Part shown: positions 10,801 to 22,670 of the stretch, in pieces
Numbering within the stretch: the stretch's first letter is position 1
Layout: every line of letters begins with the position of its first letter
Assembly (NCBI RefSeq): GCF_958298935.1
Contig: NC_084922.1
Location: 16,432,501-16,496,500, forward strand
Direction of reading: 5' to 3'
DNA: 64,000 bases
DNA from: Phragmites australis
Taxonomy: Eukaryota > Streptophyta > Magnoliopsida > Poales > Poaceae
The notes under the pieces: model-generated
Seen by the model: only the letters and a program-made list of their open reading frames with translations
Databases searched by the model: none
What the model was told of the DNA's origin: nothing
Program-made: the position numbers and the translations under genes

Positions 10801-13175
10801 TCAATCATTTGTGAGACAGAAAGCAAGTTAAATTTCAAGTTCTCAACTAGAGCAATATCAATGAATATAAACTTGTCATTTACCTGCACTGTACCTTTTG
10901 TAACAACCAATGTAGAAAAAGCATCTCCAAAAGTAACACTTTCAGCACGAGATGCACGTACAAGGGAGGAGAACCAATTCTTATCACTAGACATGTGGCA
11001 TGAGCATCCGAAATCGACTAGCCAAATGTTCTCCTTCCTCGCTCGAGAAACCTATAAGACAACAGAATATGTTGAGGCCTCAGTAGTGGGGTTAGTATTA
11101 AGGCATTTAGGGGTCCAGTACTGAGTCACCTGACTAGAAATGCGAGTAGCCAAAATATGAGTAACCCGAGTAGACTCAACTCGATAAGCTCGAGTAGGTT
11201 CAACTCGAGAGGCACCAGCAGCTTGACTAGTCTTAACTCGAGAAGCCTGAGTAGGCTCATGACGAGTTACACGAGTAGCAAAAGTTGATGACTATTTCAC
11301 CTGAGGTACAAAATGAGGTGCAACAACCTCATGAGGGATAACGTGTGCCTTTCAGAAATTAGACATAGCCTTAAACTTTTCTTTCGTTTGTTGTTTAGCT
11401 AGTCTAAAGCAAAAATCTACTAAATGTCCATCTCTACCACAATGAGTGCAATTATACTTAACCTGATGTGTGGATTTACAAGAAGAAGCAGCATTTGCAT
11501 TCATTGTAGAAGATAAAAATCCAGCAGACTTAAAAAAAAAACCTTCTTAGGTTCAGATTCAGCAAGTGTTTCAAATTTACCACTACCAAGAGCTCTAACA
11601 ACAGTGGGTGCATTTGTCTTAGAATGAGCATTGGGATCAAAACCTAAACCTTAACATGCGCTTGACTTAGATGAATCTAAAATCAGGTTTAGATTTTTTC
11701 TTTTTCTTAGAAAAATGTTCTAAAGTTCCTTTCAAGTAATCAACCTATTTAGAAAGAGCTGAACACTTATTACAAGCAATATTCATGGGTTTCTTTTGTT
11801 TACGACAATTAGAGCATGAAAGAACCTCACAAGTGATCATGTCATTAACTATTTGTAGCATTAGCATCATGCAACTTCAATTTTAGAATTGAGCAAGTTG
11901 AACAGAAAGTTGAATCAAGCAAATCAGACGTTGAACAACTAGCATTTTTAACTTGTCAGCAATTTAACACAACACGTTTCTCATTTTCTCAATTTCTTCT
12001 CTTAGTTTCTCAAGAGTAGAAGCATGAACATCTCTAAAAGAAGTGAGCTTAGTATAAATTAAGTCACATGACTTGCAAGCATCATCATCAGGAATTAAAA
12101 TCTTAAGTCTTGCAATTTCATAATTCAGTGATTCAATTAAAACATCATGTTTCTTAATTTTTTGTTACGTTTCTCTAAGAGTGTACCAAAATGAACAACA
12201 TCATTAGATAGATCATCATAAGTAGGTAATATCTTGTTACCATTGCTGTTAAGTTTATCCTTGACGCAACTTTCTTTGTTGCTTGCCATAAGACACAACT
12301 CAGTCAAATCACGCAATGTCTCGCTCTTGGATGTTGTGTCATCCTCGTTGCTCTCCGAATCAACGTCACTCAAGTTGACTTGTTTAAGTGCTGAAAGAAC
12401 TCGATGCACAACCTTACGGTTGAGAAAGCTCTTCTTCTTCTTGTCATTGATCAAGCGCTTCTTTTTCTCCTTCTCCTCTTTTTATGCCTTCTCTACAAGC
12501 TTAGGATAATTGAAACAAATATGGTTGAGATCACCACATCCATAGCATGTTTGAGGACCTCCACTTCCTCTCTTTCTCATATGCGCATTCTGTAATACTT
12601 TAGAGAAACGAGTAGAGAATAGTGCTAAATCTTCTTCAGGAATCAACTCAAGATGATCATCGGTTAGTGAAGATATAGAAGACAATGAAAAGATTGATGA
12701 GGAAGATTCAATATGAGAGACATGCTGGGTTGAGAGACCAAAGCAATTGATTTATTAACATTCTTTCTAGAAAAGAGATCTAGCTCATGAGTTTTTAATT
12801 TAGAATAAATAACATCTAATTCAAGTGTACTCATAATAGTAAATTCTCTAATAGATGTAACTTTCATCTTCCACACTGAAATATCTAAAGCTTCTAGTAA
12901 TTAACGTGCATTCTTAGCATCAGTATATGTAACATTAACAGCACACAAATTGCTAAGAATATTAAATCTAGCAAAAAAATTATCAAGAGACTCATCGGGT
13001 TTTATCTCAAATTTCATGTATTCTTTCTTATAGAAATCTTGACGTATCTCTTTAATGGTAGATAAACCTTCATGGTAATCATAGAGTGCTTTCCATACCT
13101 CATATACTGAATTGAGATGTATCATATGGTCGAAGTTATTTCTTCCCGAGCCTTGGATGATCAAATTCCTTGCCT
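7846..13175 (-). pseudogene. Decayed SIRE/Maximus-type Copia gag-pol
   Basis: Minus-strand domains follow Copia order. Gag lies at about 13175-11400, with KEIRQDFYKKEYMKFE and a separate cysteine/histidine segment near 12530. The protease/pre-integrase part at 10994-10527 ends in a FWHHRLGHIGLHYL zinc-binding motif. Integrase C-terminal sequence is at 10022-9666 (GYRPSVSHFRVFDYKCF). Reverse transcriptase at about 9300-8400 retains the catalytic YVDDII at 8853-8837. RNase H at 8301-7846 has QTKHIDIR and HQLADIFIKPL. The order gag-PR-IN-RT-RH identifies Ty1/Copia; SIRE/Maximus is my closest match from the RNase H and gag text. Many stops and frameshifts break it. Gag is lost at the junction near 13175, so there is no start codon, PBS or 5' LTR. 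Confidence 0.86.
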
Positions 13176-13499
13176 TGCTAGAGTATGTTATGTATGAAGC
13201 AAAGCTTGTTAGACTTTGGTGTTCGTCTAGAGAATGTTCTACTTCTTTGTGATAACGAGAGCGCAGTAAAAATTATAAACAATCATGTTCAACACTCTCA
13301 CACAAAGCACATTGATATTCGCCATCACTTTCCTAGAGACCATGTGGATAATAATGATATCTCTCTTACTAGTGTAAGATCAGAAGATCAATTGGCAGAT
13401 ATCTTTACAAAACCTTTAAATGAAGTGACATTTTGTAGATTGCGAAGTGAGTTGAACATAATAGATGCTTCTAATATCATGTGCTGCCTTGTTATATAG
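13176..13499 (+). pseudogene. C-terminal RNase H of a second, plus-strand Copia element
   Basis: The plus-strand frame reads LLDFGVRLENVLLLCDNESA, then HTKHIDIRHHFPRDHV and EDQLADIFTKPLNE, the end of a Copia RNase H. About 100 codons are open but have no native start: homology begins abruptly near 13175, next to the oppositely oriented gag fragment. It belongs to the same SIRE-type lineage as the left element but is a different copy, because that element has its own RNase H at 8301-7846. The downstream env-like ORF, polypurine tract and LTR in the same orientation suggest that all are parts of one element. Confidence 0.85.
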
Positions 13500-15242
13500 A
13501 TGCATTCATGATAGGTGCTTGTCTAACTTTCTCAAGATAGTAGTAAACATGAGTTTTGCTTGAGTTGGTGGTCCCCTAGTTTCTCTCAAGGCATGTAGTT
13601 CACCATGAAGAAGCTTGAGAAGGGAAATAATATTACAAGATAGTTTATTTTAATACTATACACTCACATGTCATATAGCATGCACTCATGTTTGCTTTCA
13701 TGCATATGTCTTGCATTGCATGTGCATCAGTGGTAGAGAGTTCAAAAAGGAGGATATCACTCTTTGATATTGTTGTTCGCTCTTGATGTGAACATACACC
13801 TCTATAAGTGTGATTAGATAGATGTCTGTGCATCGCGCCTATTGAGTCATGTCCTAGCGAATTTAAATCATTAATCTTTGAATTCATAGGCAATATAGCT
13901 CATACATTTCCTTTGTAGTTTTCTCCCTCTTTCTTTGGTTCTTATTGCCTATTGTGAGAATTATGTATAATATAGCTTTTTTTGGGCAAATATTTGAAAA
14001 TGAGTTTTTGAGAGGTAAGGGCTTCACTCAAACTGATCTAAATGTGTGTTCATGTTGAGTGGATATTTGAAATTTGGACTCAGTGAGAGATTTTAGTTTA
14101 GCAGAAAGTTTTTCTTTTCACCGGATGATCTGGTGTTCCCTTCTTTCTTTTCAGCGGATTATCCGACGCTCAGTGCTTTGTCAGTTATGTTAGACCTAGG
14201 AAAATGGTCGACATCTGCTTTAGGTCATCAACGGACCTTCTGGCGCTCATATCAGTGGCAGCTTCTCAGAAGTTTTGGAAATTAGTCCAATTGTACAAAA
14301 AATACAACACCGGACCTTCTAGCATTCAAAATTGAAAATTTTCTCAGAAAAGGTCTGGCAATCAGTGCAATGTTCAGCAGAACATCCGGCCTTTAGATCT
14401 GGTTTTTGGCTCAGCTTACAAGCTCTCTGCAAGGAAATTGTCCGGTGATTAATCTAGCATTCACTCAATCCAGCATCGGAACATTCGGCGATAGAAAAAC
14501 ATGCGGGTCCCATTTTTCATATAAGCTTTTGGGCTTGGCTCTTGCTCTCTCGTTTTTGATCTGTGTCGCTACCGCCCATACCTCCCACGCCACACGTTGA
14601 CTCGCTACCTCTGCGCCTCCCACCACTGACGAGCTCCGCCGCCTAGTGCCTTACCCTCATCATTGTCACTCGCCGCACCACCACAGAGCCGCCGAGCATC
14701 GCCGCCTCCAGAGTCACTGCCTCAATGTGCCCTAGCCACCGCCGCCGTTCTCGCCATCGCCCAGCCACTTCCAAAGCTTAGTGCCGACCTCTACTCCCCC
14801 AATCCTTTGTGGTGAGCAAAAATCTTCGGCCACAACTTCAAATTGATCATGCCCTAGTTTGATTTTGTAAAATTTGCTCAAATTTCATTCAAATTTAGGC
14901 CAAAATCCTAGAATTACTTGATCAATTGTTGCAATTAGTGTCATATCCTATACATTATTGTTGTATTAGGGCATGTTGATCCAAATTGTGCTCAAATTAA
15001 TTAACTCTTTCAAATTTGGGTCAAAATCTTGCAATTTTCATATGCCCTTTTATCAGTTCCCTCAAATTAAAGTAAAATCCTTTGAAATTGACCATTGCCT
15101 ACTATCACAAACCTGCATCCATAGCATGTTATTCAATTTTGTCCACAAATTATTGCTTAGGATTCAAATTCAGGTCAAATTCGTTGAAATTTCTTGAACC
15201 TGAATCGTTCGCTCATCTCTTCTCATTTGTTTCATCTCCTAG
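13500..15242 (+). other. Copia spacer between pol and the env-like ORF
   Basis: No convincing coding sequence is seen. At 14120-14400 there are several variants of a short motif (GGATGATCTGGTG, GGATTATCCGACG, GGACCTTCTGGCG) resembling motifs repeated in SIRE-type LTRs and untranslated regions. A GC-rich block at 14590-14770 is followed by an AT-rich one. The stretch ends in TTTGTTTCATCTCCTAG immediately before ATG, which looks like a splice acceptor. Confidence 0.45.
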
Positions 15243-16393
15243 ATGGGTCATGAATGCCATGACAAGTGCAAAGCCGTTGAGCAGCCGAAGAAGAAGAAGT
15301 CTAAAGCACAGAAGGAGTGGGATAGAGTTTTTGCTGCAGCCAATGCGTTAGATATGTAGTATGGCTTTCAAATCAGGGATGACTCCTCTACACTGTGTCG
15401 GTCCACGTGCACTCGTTCTGTTGTGGGGTTAGGCTCGACACCTTCCGAATAGTCGGTCAGCCGAAAGAGGGCTTGTCAGGAGCTAGAGTTAGAGGAGGAG
15501 GAGGAGGAGGAGGAAGAGGAGTGTCAGATAGAGGAGTAGACCAAGCAGTAGTAGTCAAAGCAGCAGCCCCCAGCTCAGAGAGAGATACGGTTGCATGACT
15601 TGACCTCCTTCAAGTCACCAAAGATTAAGAAGGCGCGTTTTGTGCCCGTCGATGAGTGGTTTACCCCAGACAGAGATGAGGGGGTAAATCCCAGGTTCTG
15701 GACATTACTACAGGAGAGCTTCCATGCATCTTACATGAAGAAGAAAGTCAGCCTGAGCAAGCATAAGACACTAAACTGGTATTACTTGGAGCAGGCAACA
15801 GGAGGCATGGATGTGAAGGCTCACTTTGACACCTTTCCTAGACTCTTGACCCTTTTGACAGACGTTGACAAATATATTGTGGATTGAGTCAGAGTTTTCT
15901 ATGTGATAGTGTGGATAGAGCATGAACGGAAGTTCATCCAGTTCATGTTTGAGGGAGAGCAGATGAGGCTCTACAAGAGTAACATGCTCGAGGCCTTAGG
16001 GGTTCAGGCGAGTGAGAGGTGCTTGCATGAGGTTGTTCATCCGAACGCCAACCCCCTCATCGTGGTCTCATTGGAGGAGTCTTCCCTACTAACAACGAGA
16101 TTATGCCACTCATTAGGCAGCCCTTCCTTCCAGGTTTAGATCGCCTGCCGGATATGCTTATATATGAGGCGAAGACGATTTAGATGGCTATTAGATGCAG
16201 TTTGCTGCCACATATTGGATATGTAGAGTCGATCACGAGTTTGCAACAGTGGCTACTCCTTTCCATTATCACTCACAACGCTTTGATATTGTTGATCTGA
16301 TATTGTGTGAGATTGAGGATGTGATCTCCGATGGGATGATGATGGTCAGACATCAGCCTTATATGCATATCATCTCCCGCTTTCTTGCTTATG
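15243..16393 (+). pseudogene. Env-like third ORF of a SIRE-type Copia element, part 1
   Basis: An ATG at 15243 opens GHECHDKCKAVEQPKKKK, then a stop near 15357. Further open pieces follow, including FVPVDEWFTPDRDEG (near 15640) and ATVWIEHERKFIQF-like text near 15905. Similar proteins between pol and the 3' LTR of SIRE-type elements are usually annotated 'putative plant transposon protein' or env-like; their function is not established. Several stops and frameshifts are present. The frame is cut at 16393/16394 by the Tekay element and resumes at about 36571. Confidence that it is a retrotransposon third ORF is moderate. The env label rests on position only. Confidence 0.6.
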
Positions 16394-16674
16394 TGTCACG
16401 TCCCAACACGTTAATTACATAATTATGCATGCAAAATCATCATGAAATTATGTTTATGTGTATTTGGTTGTTAAATTGAGTTAAACATATTTCAAAAGTA
16501 CTTGGAGATAGTTTAGAGCTCTGTAGGAAAACCCTAAATGCCTTGGAGATGAAGAAGAATAGAAATTGGGGGAAAGAATCAAGTTTTTAGCACAAGACAG
16601 CTCTCGCGGTCTGAGCGGGGTCTCCTGCTGTCTGACCACCAAAAGTGCAGAGGCTCACTTAAGAGGATCGATCG

Positions 16675-16712
16675 GTCTCTCTCTCTCTCTATCTCTCTCT
16701 CTCTCTCTCTCA
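16675..16712. repeat. (CT)n microsatellite in the 5' LTR
   Basis: An interrupted CT dinucleotide run of about 38 bases. The 3' LTR has a much shorter run at the matching place (near 35440), so it has expanded or contracted since insertion. Confidence 0.9.
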
Positions 16713-18263
16713 TTTTCCCTATCTCACTTCCCCTTCTCCCCAAACCTTAGAGAGAGAAGGTGTGGTCCGTCCTTCGCGTTTGAAGGCCAGAGATCATTGG
16801 TGAAGACTTGTCCGAGCTTCCTAAAGGCTTCCTTAAGTTCTTCCCCCTCTTTTCCCTACTAGAATTGTCTTCTCAGGCATTCTCCCACCGCGAGCTCCAA
16901 CACCGCTCTGGGAGCCCAATCCGCTAGGAAGTTCCTCTACACCAAGGTAAACGCCCCCTGCCATGTTCCCATTGTTTACTTGCCCTAGGTGATCTCCATT
17001 GTGATTTTTACCGTGAAACACTGGTGAAAGCTAGATTTAGATCTCATTTTGGGAGTTTTGTGTGTTCGGACCGTGTATGTCATCCGAATGAGTACATAAA
17101 ATGTTCCCCTAGTTTTGTGGTGTAATTTGGTGCCCTTCGTCATTGAAGGTGTCATCGGAGTCCTTGGTGGCGACCTCGCAAAGGCACTGTTGGCAAGGTT
17201 TGGTGGTCTGACCGCCAGTTAGGACCGGAACATCCGAGTTCAAACCCCTATATAGGAGTCAGGTCACCATTAGGGCTGGTCTGACCGTTGGTCGGTGGTC
17301 TGACCGCCACCATGCCTACGGTCAGGCCGCTAGGCACCAAAACTCTCTGTTTGCTATCGGTTAGACCACCACTTCCACGTTGGTCTGATCGCCAGCCATT
17401 CAAGGCTGTATATATTTAGGTTACCTTGTTCGAGGTTTCAAACTATGAAACCCTAATATTTTGGTGGTCTTTTTCAAATGTTTTTGAAACATGATGCTCT
17501 ATTATTGTTTAAGTATGCATCATATGCACACTTTTCCATCATTTGATTATTCATTTGACGCATTCGTATTTTGTTTAGAGAGTGATGCACCACTGATCTT
17601 CGTGGTCGAGGTTGATGCCGGATCGATTCTGATCATGAGCAAAGCACCTGGAGTAGCAAGGCAAGCATCTAAGCATATTGCACCTTATAATTTGAGTCAT
17701 TTGGAGTCTAAATTGATGAGTCTTTGCTTAGGTAATTTGTTGCATGTCGGTGATCAAATGTCGGGCTATATGGGTAGAACCTATATTGATGCATTACCTT
17801 CACCTTGAATTGTTGATGCTCCTTATCCTTGTAACCTGGTTAGCAATGTTGCTGTCCAACTTACAAGTTTTATTCAAAATGCTTAGTTATGCTTAGGTCC
17901 TCGGTAGAAGTTGAGCGATAGTTCAACTATTGTTTGCGAGCTTAAGGCTTACTTATTGTTTGACAATAATATTGATTATGATGTTGGGATGTATGAGGTG
18001 TGAGAATGAGACGAGATATGGGCAGTGCTAGGGGTAGGTTGGGAGAGGATCCAGGATGCCATAGACCGCTTGCATCAGTTAAGCACCGACCATTGTTGCA
18101 GTTGGCTTAAGCACTTTTCGTACTTACCAAATAACCAGATATGAGACGGGTAAGCTAAGTACTGTAAGTCACCGCGTTCATTTGACCTATGAGTCGAGGT
18201 GTGAGCGAGAATGCTATTAGGGACGCCTAAGATTGTGTCCGGTAAGTTGTCGTACGCTCGAGA

Positions 18264-21200
18264 TGTGGGGAACCGTCCAGATAATATTCCAATTAGTCAT
18301 TAAGTCGATCATTTGTGTAATCACAACTCTCATGACTAACCGGAATATAACCTCAGTAGTCCCGCATGTGTTTTTCTTTCAGGATCAAAACACACGCCTT
18401 TACAACAAGCATATCATCACAAGATATAATAAAGAGAGAGTAATTAAAAATAAGTTACAAGTCTTTAAGCCATTAAACTTTACAACAAAAATATATGATC
18501 CAAACACTGATAGTGTATTTATGCAGCGAAAAGTACATAGCTACAAAAGGTGGGTAGCGTCGTTTGCCCTAAGGTGCCACACCAAAATATCCACACACGA
18601 GTAGTAGGCACTACTCCTGCCCGTCGCCAACATCAGCGGGCGTAAAGTAGCGCAAAACTAATGCTTCCTCACCTAAAAAGCAAACAAAGCATGTGAGTAC
18701 GAAGGTACTCGCAAGGCTTAATCCATAGTGGGCACTAATAAATAGCCCGACTTCAAGGAGAATGCAATTTGAATAATTAGCAAGAACTCGGCCTCAAGGT
18801 TAAGTAAGTTCTTAAGCAAATGCAGCAATTTCGACTCAAGTGTAAGCATCTACAACTAACTATAAACAACCTTCTATCCTGAGATCATTACCATACCATA
18901 ATTATAACTTGAACCGTATCAAAACTTCAACAACATCACCATAGATTCCCAACATACCATCACAACCACAAACGAAACTCTACGATTGATGCAAATGGAC
19001 AGGAGCATGCTCATAACTGAGAGCACAGAAATTTGAATTGTTTTACACCCTACAGGGGGTACTCCATTAACCACACGACTTGAGGACCATACGGCTTGCA
19101 TGACCACACAGGTCCACACTTAGGGGTACTCATGTCAACCTTTCCCAAATAAGTCCTAACCGTTTGAACATGCGCCTCGGCATGTGGGGGTCATCTAGAA
19201 CTACTCCTAGAGCAAACTAGATACCCCTTCCAAGACTATTATGCTGACAACATCCGAGACTAGCACGCCAAAAGATCACAGCTACATAAGGTATTCGGCT
19301 CATCCGTCCCATATTTGGATATGTGGTAAGTACGAACAAGTGCTAAAGCCAACTGCAACAATAAACGGTGCTTAATCGATTCAAGCGGGCCTATAACAAC
19401 CAAGGCTCCCTTCTCAAGTCATCCCTGTTGCCAGCCCAAATCTCATCTCCTCCTCACTAACTTACACCATCCACCATCTTCCATATCATTGTGTAGAATA
19501 GTAAGCCCTAAGCTCACGAACGATGGTCGAACCATCGCTTGACTTCTACCGAGGATCTAAGCCTTGCTAAGCATAACATGCTCATTTTAAGTTAGACCAT
19601 TAAGTGACATGAACAACCAGTTTACAATGGACTAAGGGATAAACAACGTCAAGGGATGATAGTGCAACAATTAGGGTCTACCCGTCTCAACCTGACACTT
19701 GACTCATAACAGTGCGAACATACATAAAGCATATCTTATCAAATTATATCATATGAGATCCAAAGTAATAGGTGCAATATGCTTAGATGCTTACCTTATT
19801 GATTAGCTTCATCAACAACAGAAACAGTCTCTGGATCACCGTCGATCGCAGCCTCGTCACCTTCCGGTCCTTCGTTCACTAAATAAGAACATGTGCAATG
19901 ATGAGTATGATATGTGCTACATGATGTATAACAGTACAAGATGCATCATAAACACAAGCTAAAGGCACAAGACATACAAAGGAACAAATAAGATTTGCAA
20001 ACTAAACAACGTTGGAAAATAATAGCTGCCCGGATAGTCCGGGTCAAGCCGGAGTATTAGGGTTCGGACCCTCCGGGTGGGGCCAGACCTTCCGGGTCAA
20101 CCTGGGTTCTCGGTATTTTTCTAACTCAATTGGTCCAGACTATCCGAGCTGGGCCGGATACTTTGGGTCAGCCAGATTGTCCGGGTTATACTCCGTGGGG
20201 GGACTCTCGGGAAGTTCTAACCCGAATTACCTAGAGTCTCTGGGTGGATCCGAACACTCCGGATTCTGGCAGTACCAAAACTCATGGCAATTCTCACGAT
20301 TGATTCAGAAGTGCATGTTAAATCCCTTCCACCCAAACATGCATAAGGACTAGTACAAGAGTTCTAAACTCAAACACACTCTAAATTGTAATGATTTTTT
20401 AATATAAATCAACGGGATTCTCGTTGTGCCACCCGGACTATCCGGGTTAGTTCGGATACTCCGGGCTCTCCAGAGAGCACTTTGCAAAGCAAATTTTTTT
20501 GTGGATTTGATTTGTATGTTAAAATCCTTACCACATAAACATGCAATGGTACTACACTAGTTCTAGACCCAATACACTCACTCTAGCAACACGAATCACT
20601 AATCTTCACCTCATTTCACTCGTAAAGCTCAAAACCTCAAGAACATGAGGTGCTTCGCCAATCTTCAATTTGCAGCCCTCAACACCATCTAAAATCGAGT
20701 AAAAATGTGCAATGCCATCAAGGAAAAACCTGGGGTACTAACCCACAGTCCCTTGCCAAAGCTTGAGGACGTTGATTTGGGGAAGAATCAAAGGAGAACA
20801 CTTGAATAAGGGGAGCAACTTGCTGCAATTTTCAGCACTACAACGGGAGACAAAATCGATTGCCACTCCTCCAATCCTTCATACATGTGAGCAAGAATTA
20901 GAGGGATGGAGAGCTATAGAGGAGGGGATTTCAGTGATAATACATGCATACCTCAATTCCAAGGGCTTGGGGTGGGATTTGGGTGGAGAGTGAGAGAGTT
21001 GAGTGGGGGAGGGAGGGAGCAGCAGCTCCTGCTGCTGTTTGGGCGTGGGGGAGAGGAGAGGATAGTGAGGGAGCTGAGGTGGAGGGGTGGGGTTGCTACC
21101 CAAGTGAAGGAGAGGGTGTGGGGCTGACCAAAATGGGTCCCACACGTAATAGAGAATAAAAGTTCAGCTGAAAAACAAATCTTTCTCTCCCCAATCTAAT

Positions 21201-21398
21201 AGCCTAAAGATTAGAACTCTAGTGTTTCCCACATTCTCGCGAACTCTAACATCGGCCATTCATAAAATACGAAACAAGTAACAAACCACCATATGAAATT
21301 CAATAAATTCACTATGCTTAACACATAAACATGATGCTTATGATGCTAATGACATGTGTATGCTTAGTGACATGGTTAGGGAAATTTGGGATGTGGCA
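18264..21398 (-). mobile_element. Solo LTR A, Tekay/Del-related
   Basis: On the minus strand it runs from TGCCACATCCC at 21398 to CGGTTCCCCACA at 18264, 3135 bp. It is flanked on both sides by CGAGA (18259-18263 and 21399-21403), a perfect 5-bp target-site duplication. No internal domain is present, so it is a solo LTR produced by LTR-LTR recombination. It interrupts the 5' LTR of the Tekay element. The ends of solo LTR B match it closely. Confidence 0.93.
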
Positions 21399-22670
21399 CG
21401 AGATCTAGGTGGCCTCCACATTACTTGACATGGGAACAAAGGTTCGTGGCAGGTACGTGAACGGTTAGTACGTGAATCATCATTCACAACTAATGGTGTG
21501 GGCGGTGGTCTTGTGTCATGTGGGTCCAGGAGTACTCCCTTACATGGTGTAAAAATAATTTGCATTGCCGTACTCTCAGTCAATGACATGTTTTTTGTCC
21601 ATTTGCAGCAGTCATAGAGTTCCGACTTTGGAAATGTAGGGTATGTTGGATTATGGTTGAGATGGTTATGTTCACAGCTATGACTATTATGGTTCCAGTT
21701 ACCTTTATGTTCTTGTTGTTGGTTACAGGGTAGAAAGATATATGTTGTTAAGTCTAGGTGCTCACACATAGGTGTTAAGGTTGCTTACGTATATGAATTT
21801 ACTTAACCTTGTAGTCTACTCCTTGCTAATGGCTCAATTGCATAATCCTTGGAGTCGGGTTATTATATGTACCCAATATGGATTAAATCTTGCGAGTACC
21901 TTCATACTCACGCTACTCTTTCAAGTTTGCAGGCAAGGAAAGGTTACTTGCCGGCTACTTCATGTCCGCTGATGCTGGCGGTGGGCAAGAGTAATGCTAT
22001 CTACTCGAGTGGCGTGCTTTTGGTTGGAGCCTAAGGGCATATGGCTTCACCAAATTGTTGTTGTTCATAGATATTACTTTTTTGCTACTTAGTATGTAAC
22101 ACCCTGGTTTTTAGAATTTGCAACTTTTTTAAAAATTTCCAACATTAGTAAGTAGCTTCACCAGTAGAATAGGTTTAAAACCTATTTTCATAAACAATCA
22201 ACCAATATAGGTTATTATTTTGTGTGCATTGCATGCTGAGTTTTGCTAGGAGCCAGGTAAATGCATTAGAGTTCTTTTTCTTTTTCTTTCTCTTTGGTGT
22301 TTCAAGTGAAAAATATTTTGAAAAGGTTTTTACAAAACTCTGTAGTAAATTAGTTAAGGATCTTAATGGTTGGAATTCAAAATTCTTTGAATTCATCATC
22401 TGTTGAATTCTTGATCATACCTGATCCTTCTCTAGTTCAATTCAAATCTTATCTAAATCCTTGTTTAAAGCCAATCTTTCCTCTTTCTCAAATTCTACCC
22501 AAATCCAAATTCAAATTCCTGATCTACTCCTATTCTTGTTCAACCTCATTTTTCGTTTCTCTTAAATTCACTCTAAGCTCAATTCAAATTCAAGCCCTTT
22601 TCACTTAAATTCACTCTAAGCTCAATTCAAATTCAAAACCTTTTCAAATTTCTCTACAATAGTTTCTTTT

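Noticed and set aside
18233..18604. A 123-codon plus-strand ORF
   Set aside because: It lies antisense within solo LTR A and is broken in the sister LTR B.
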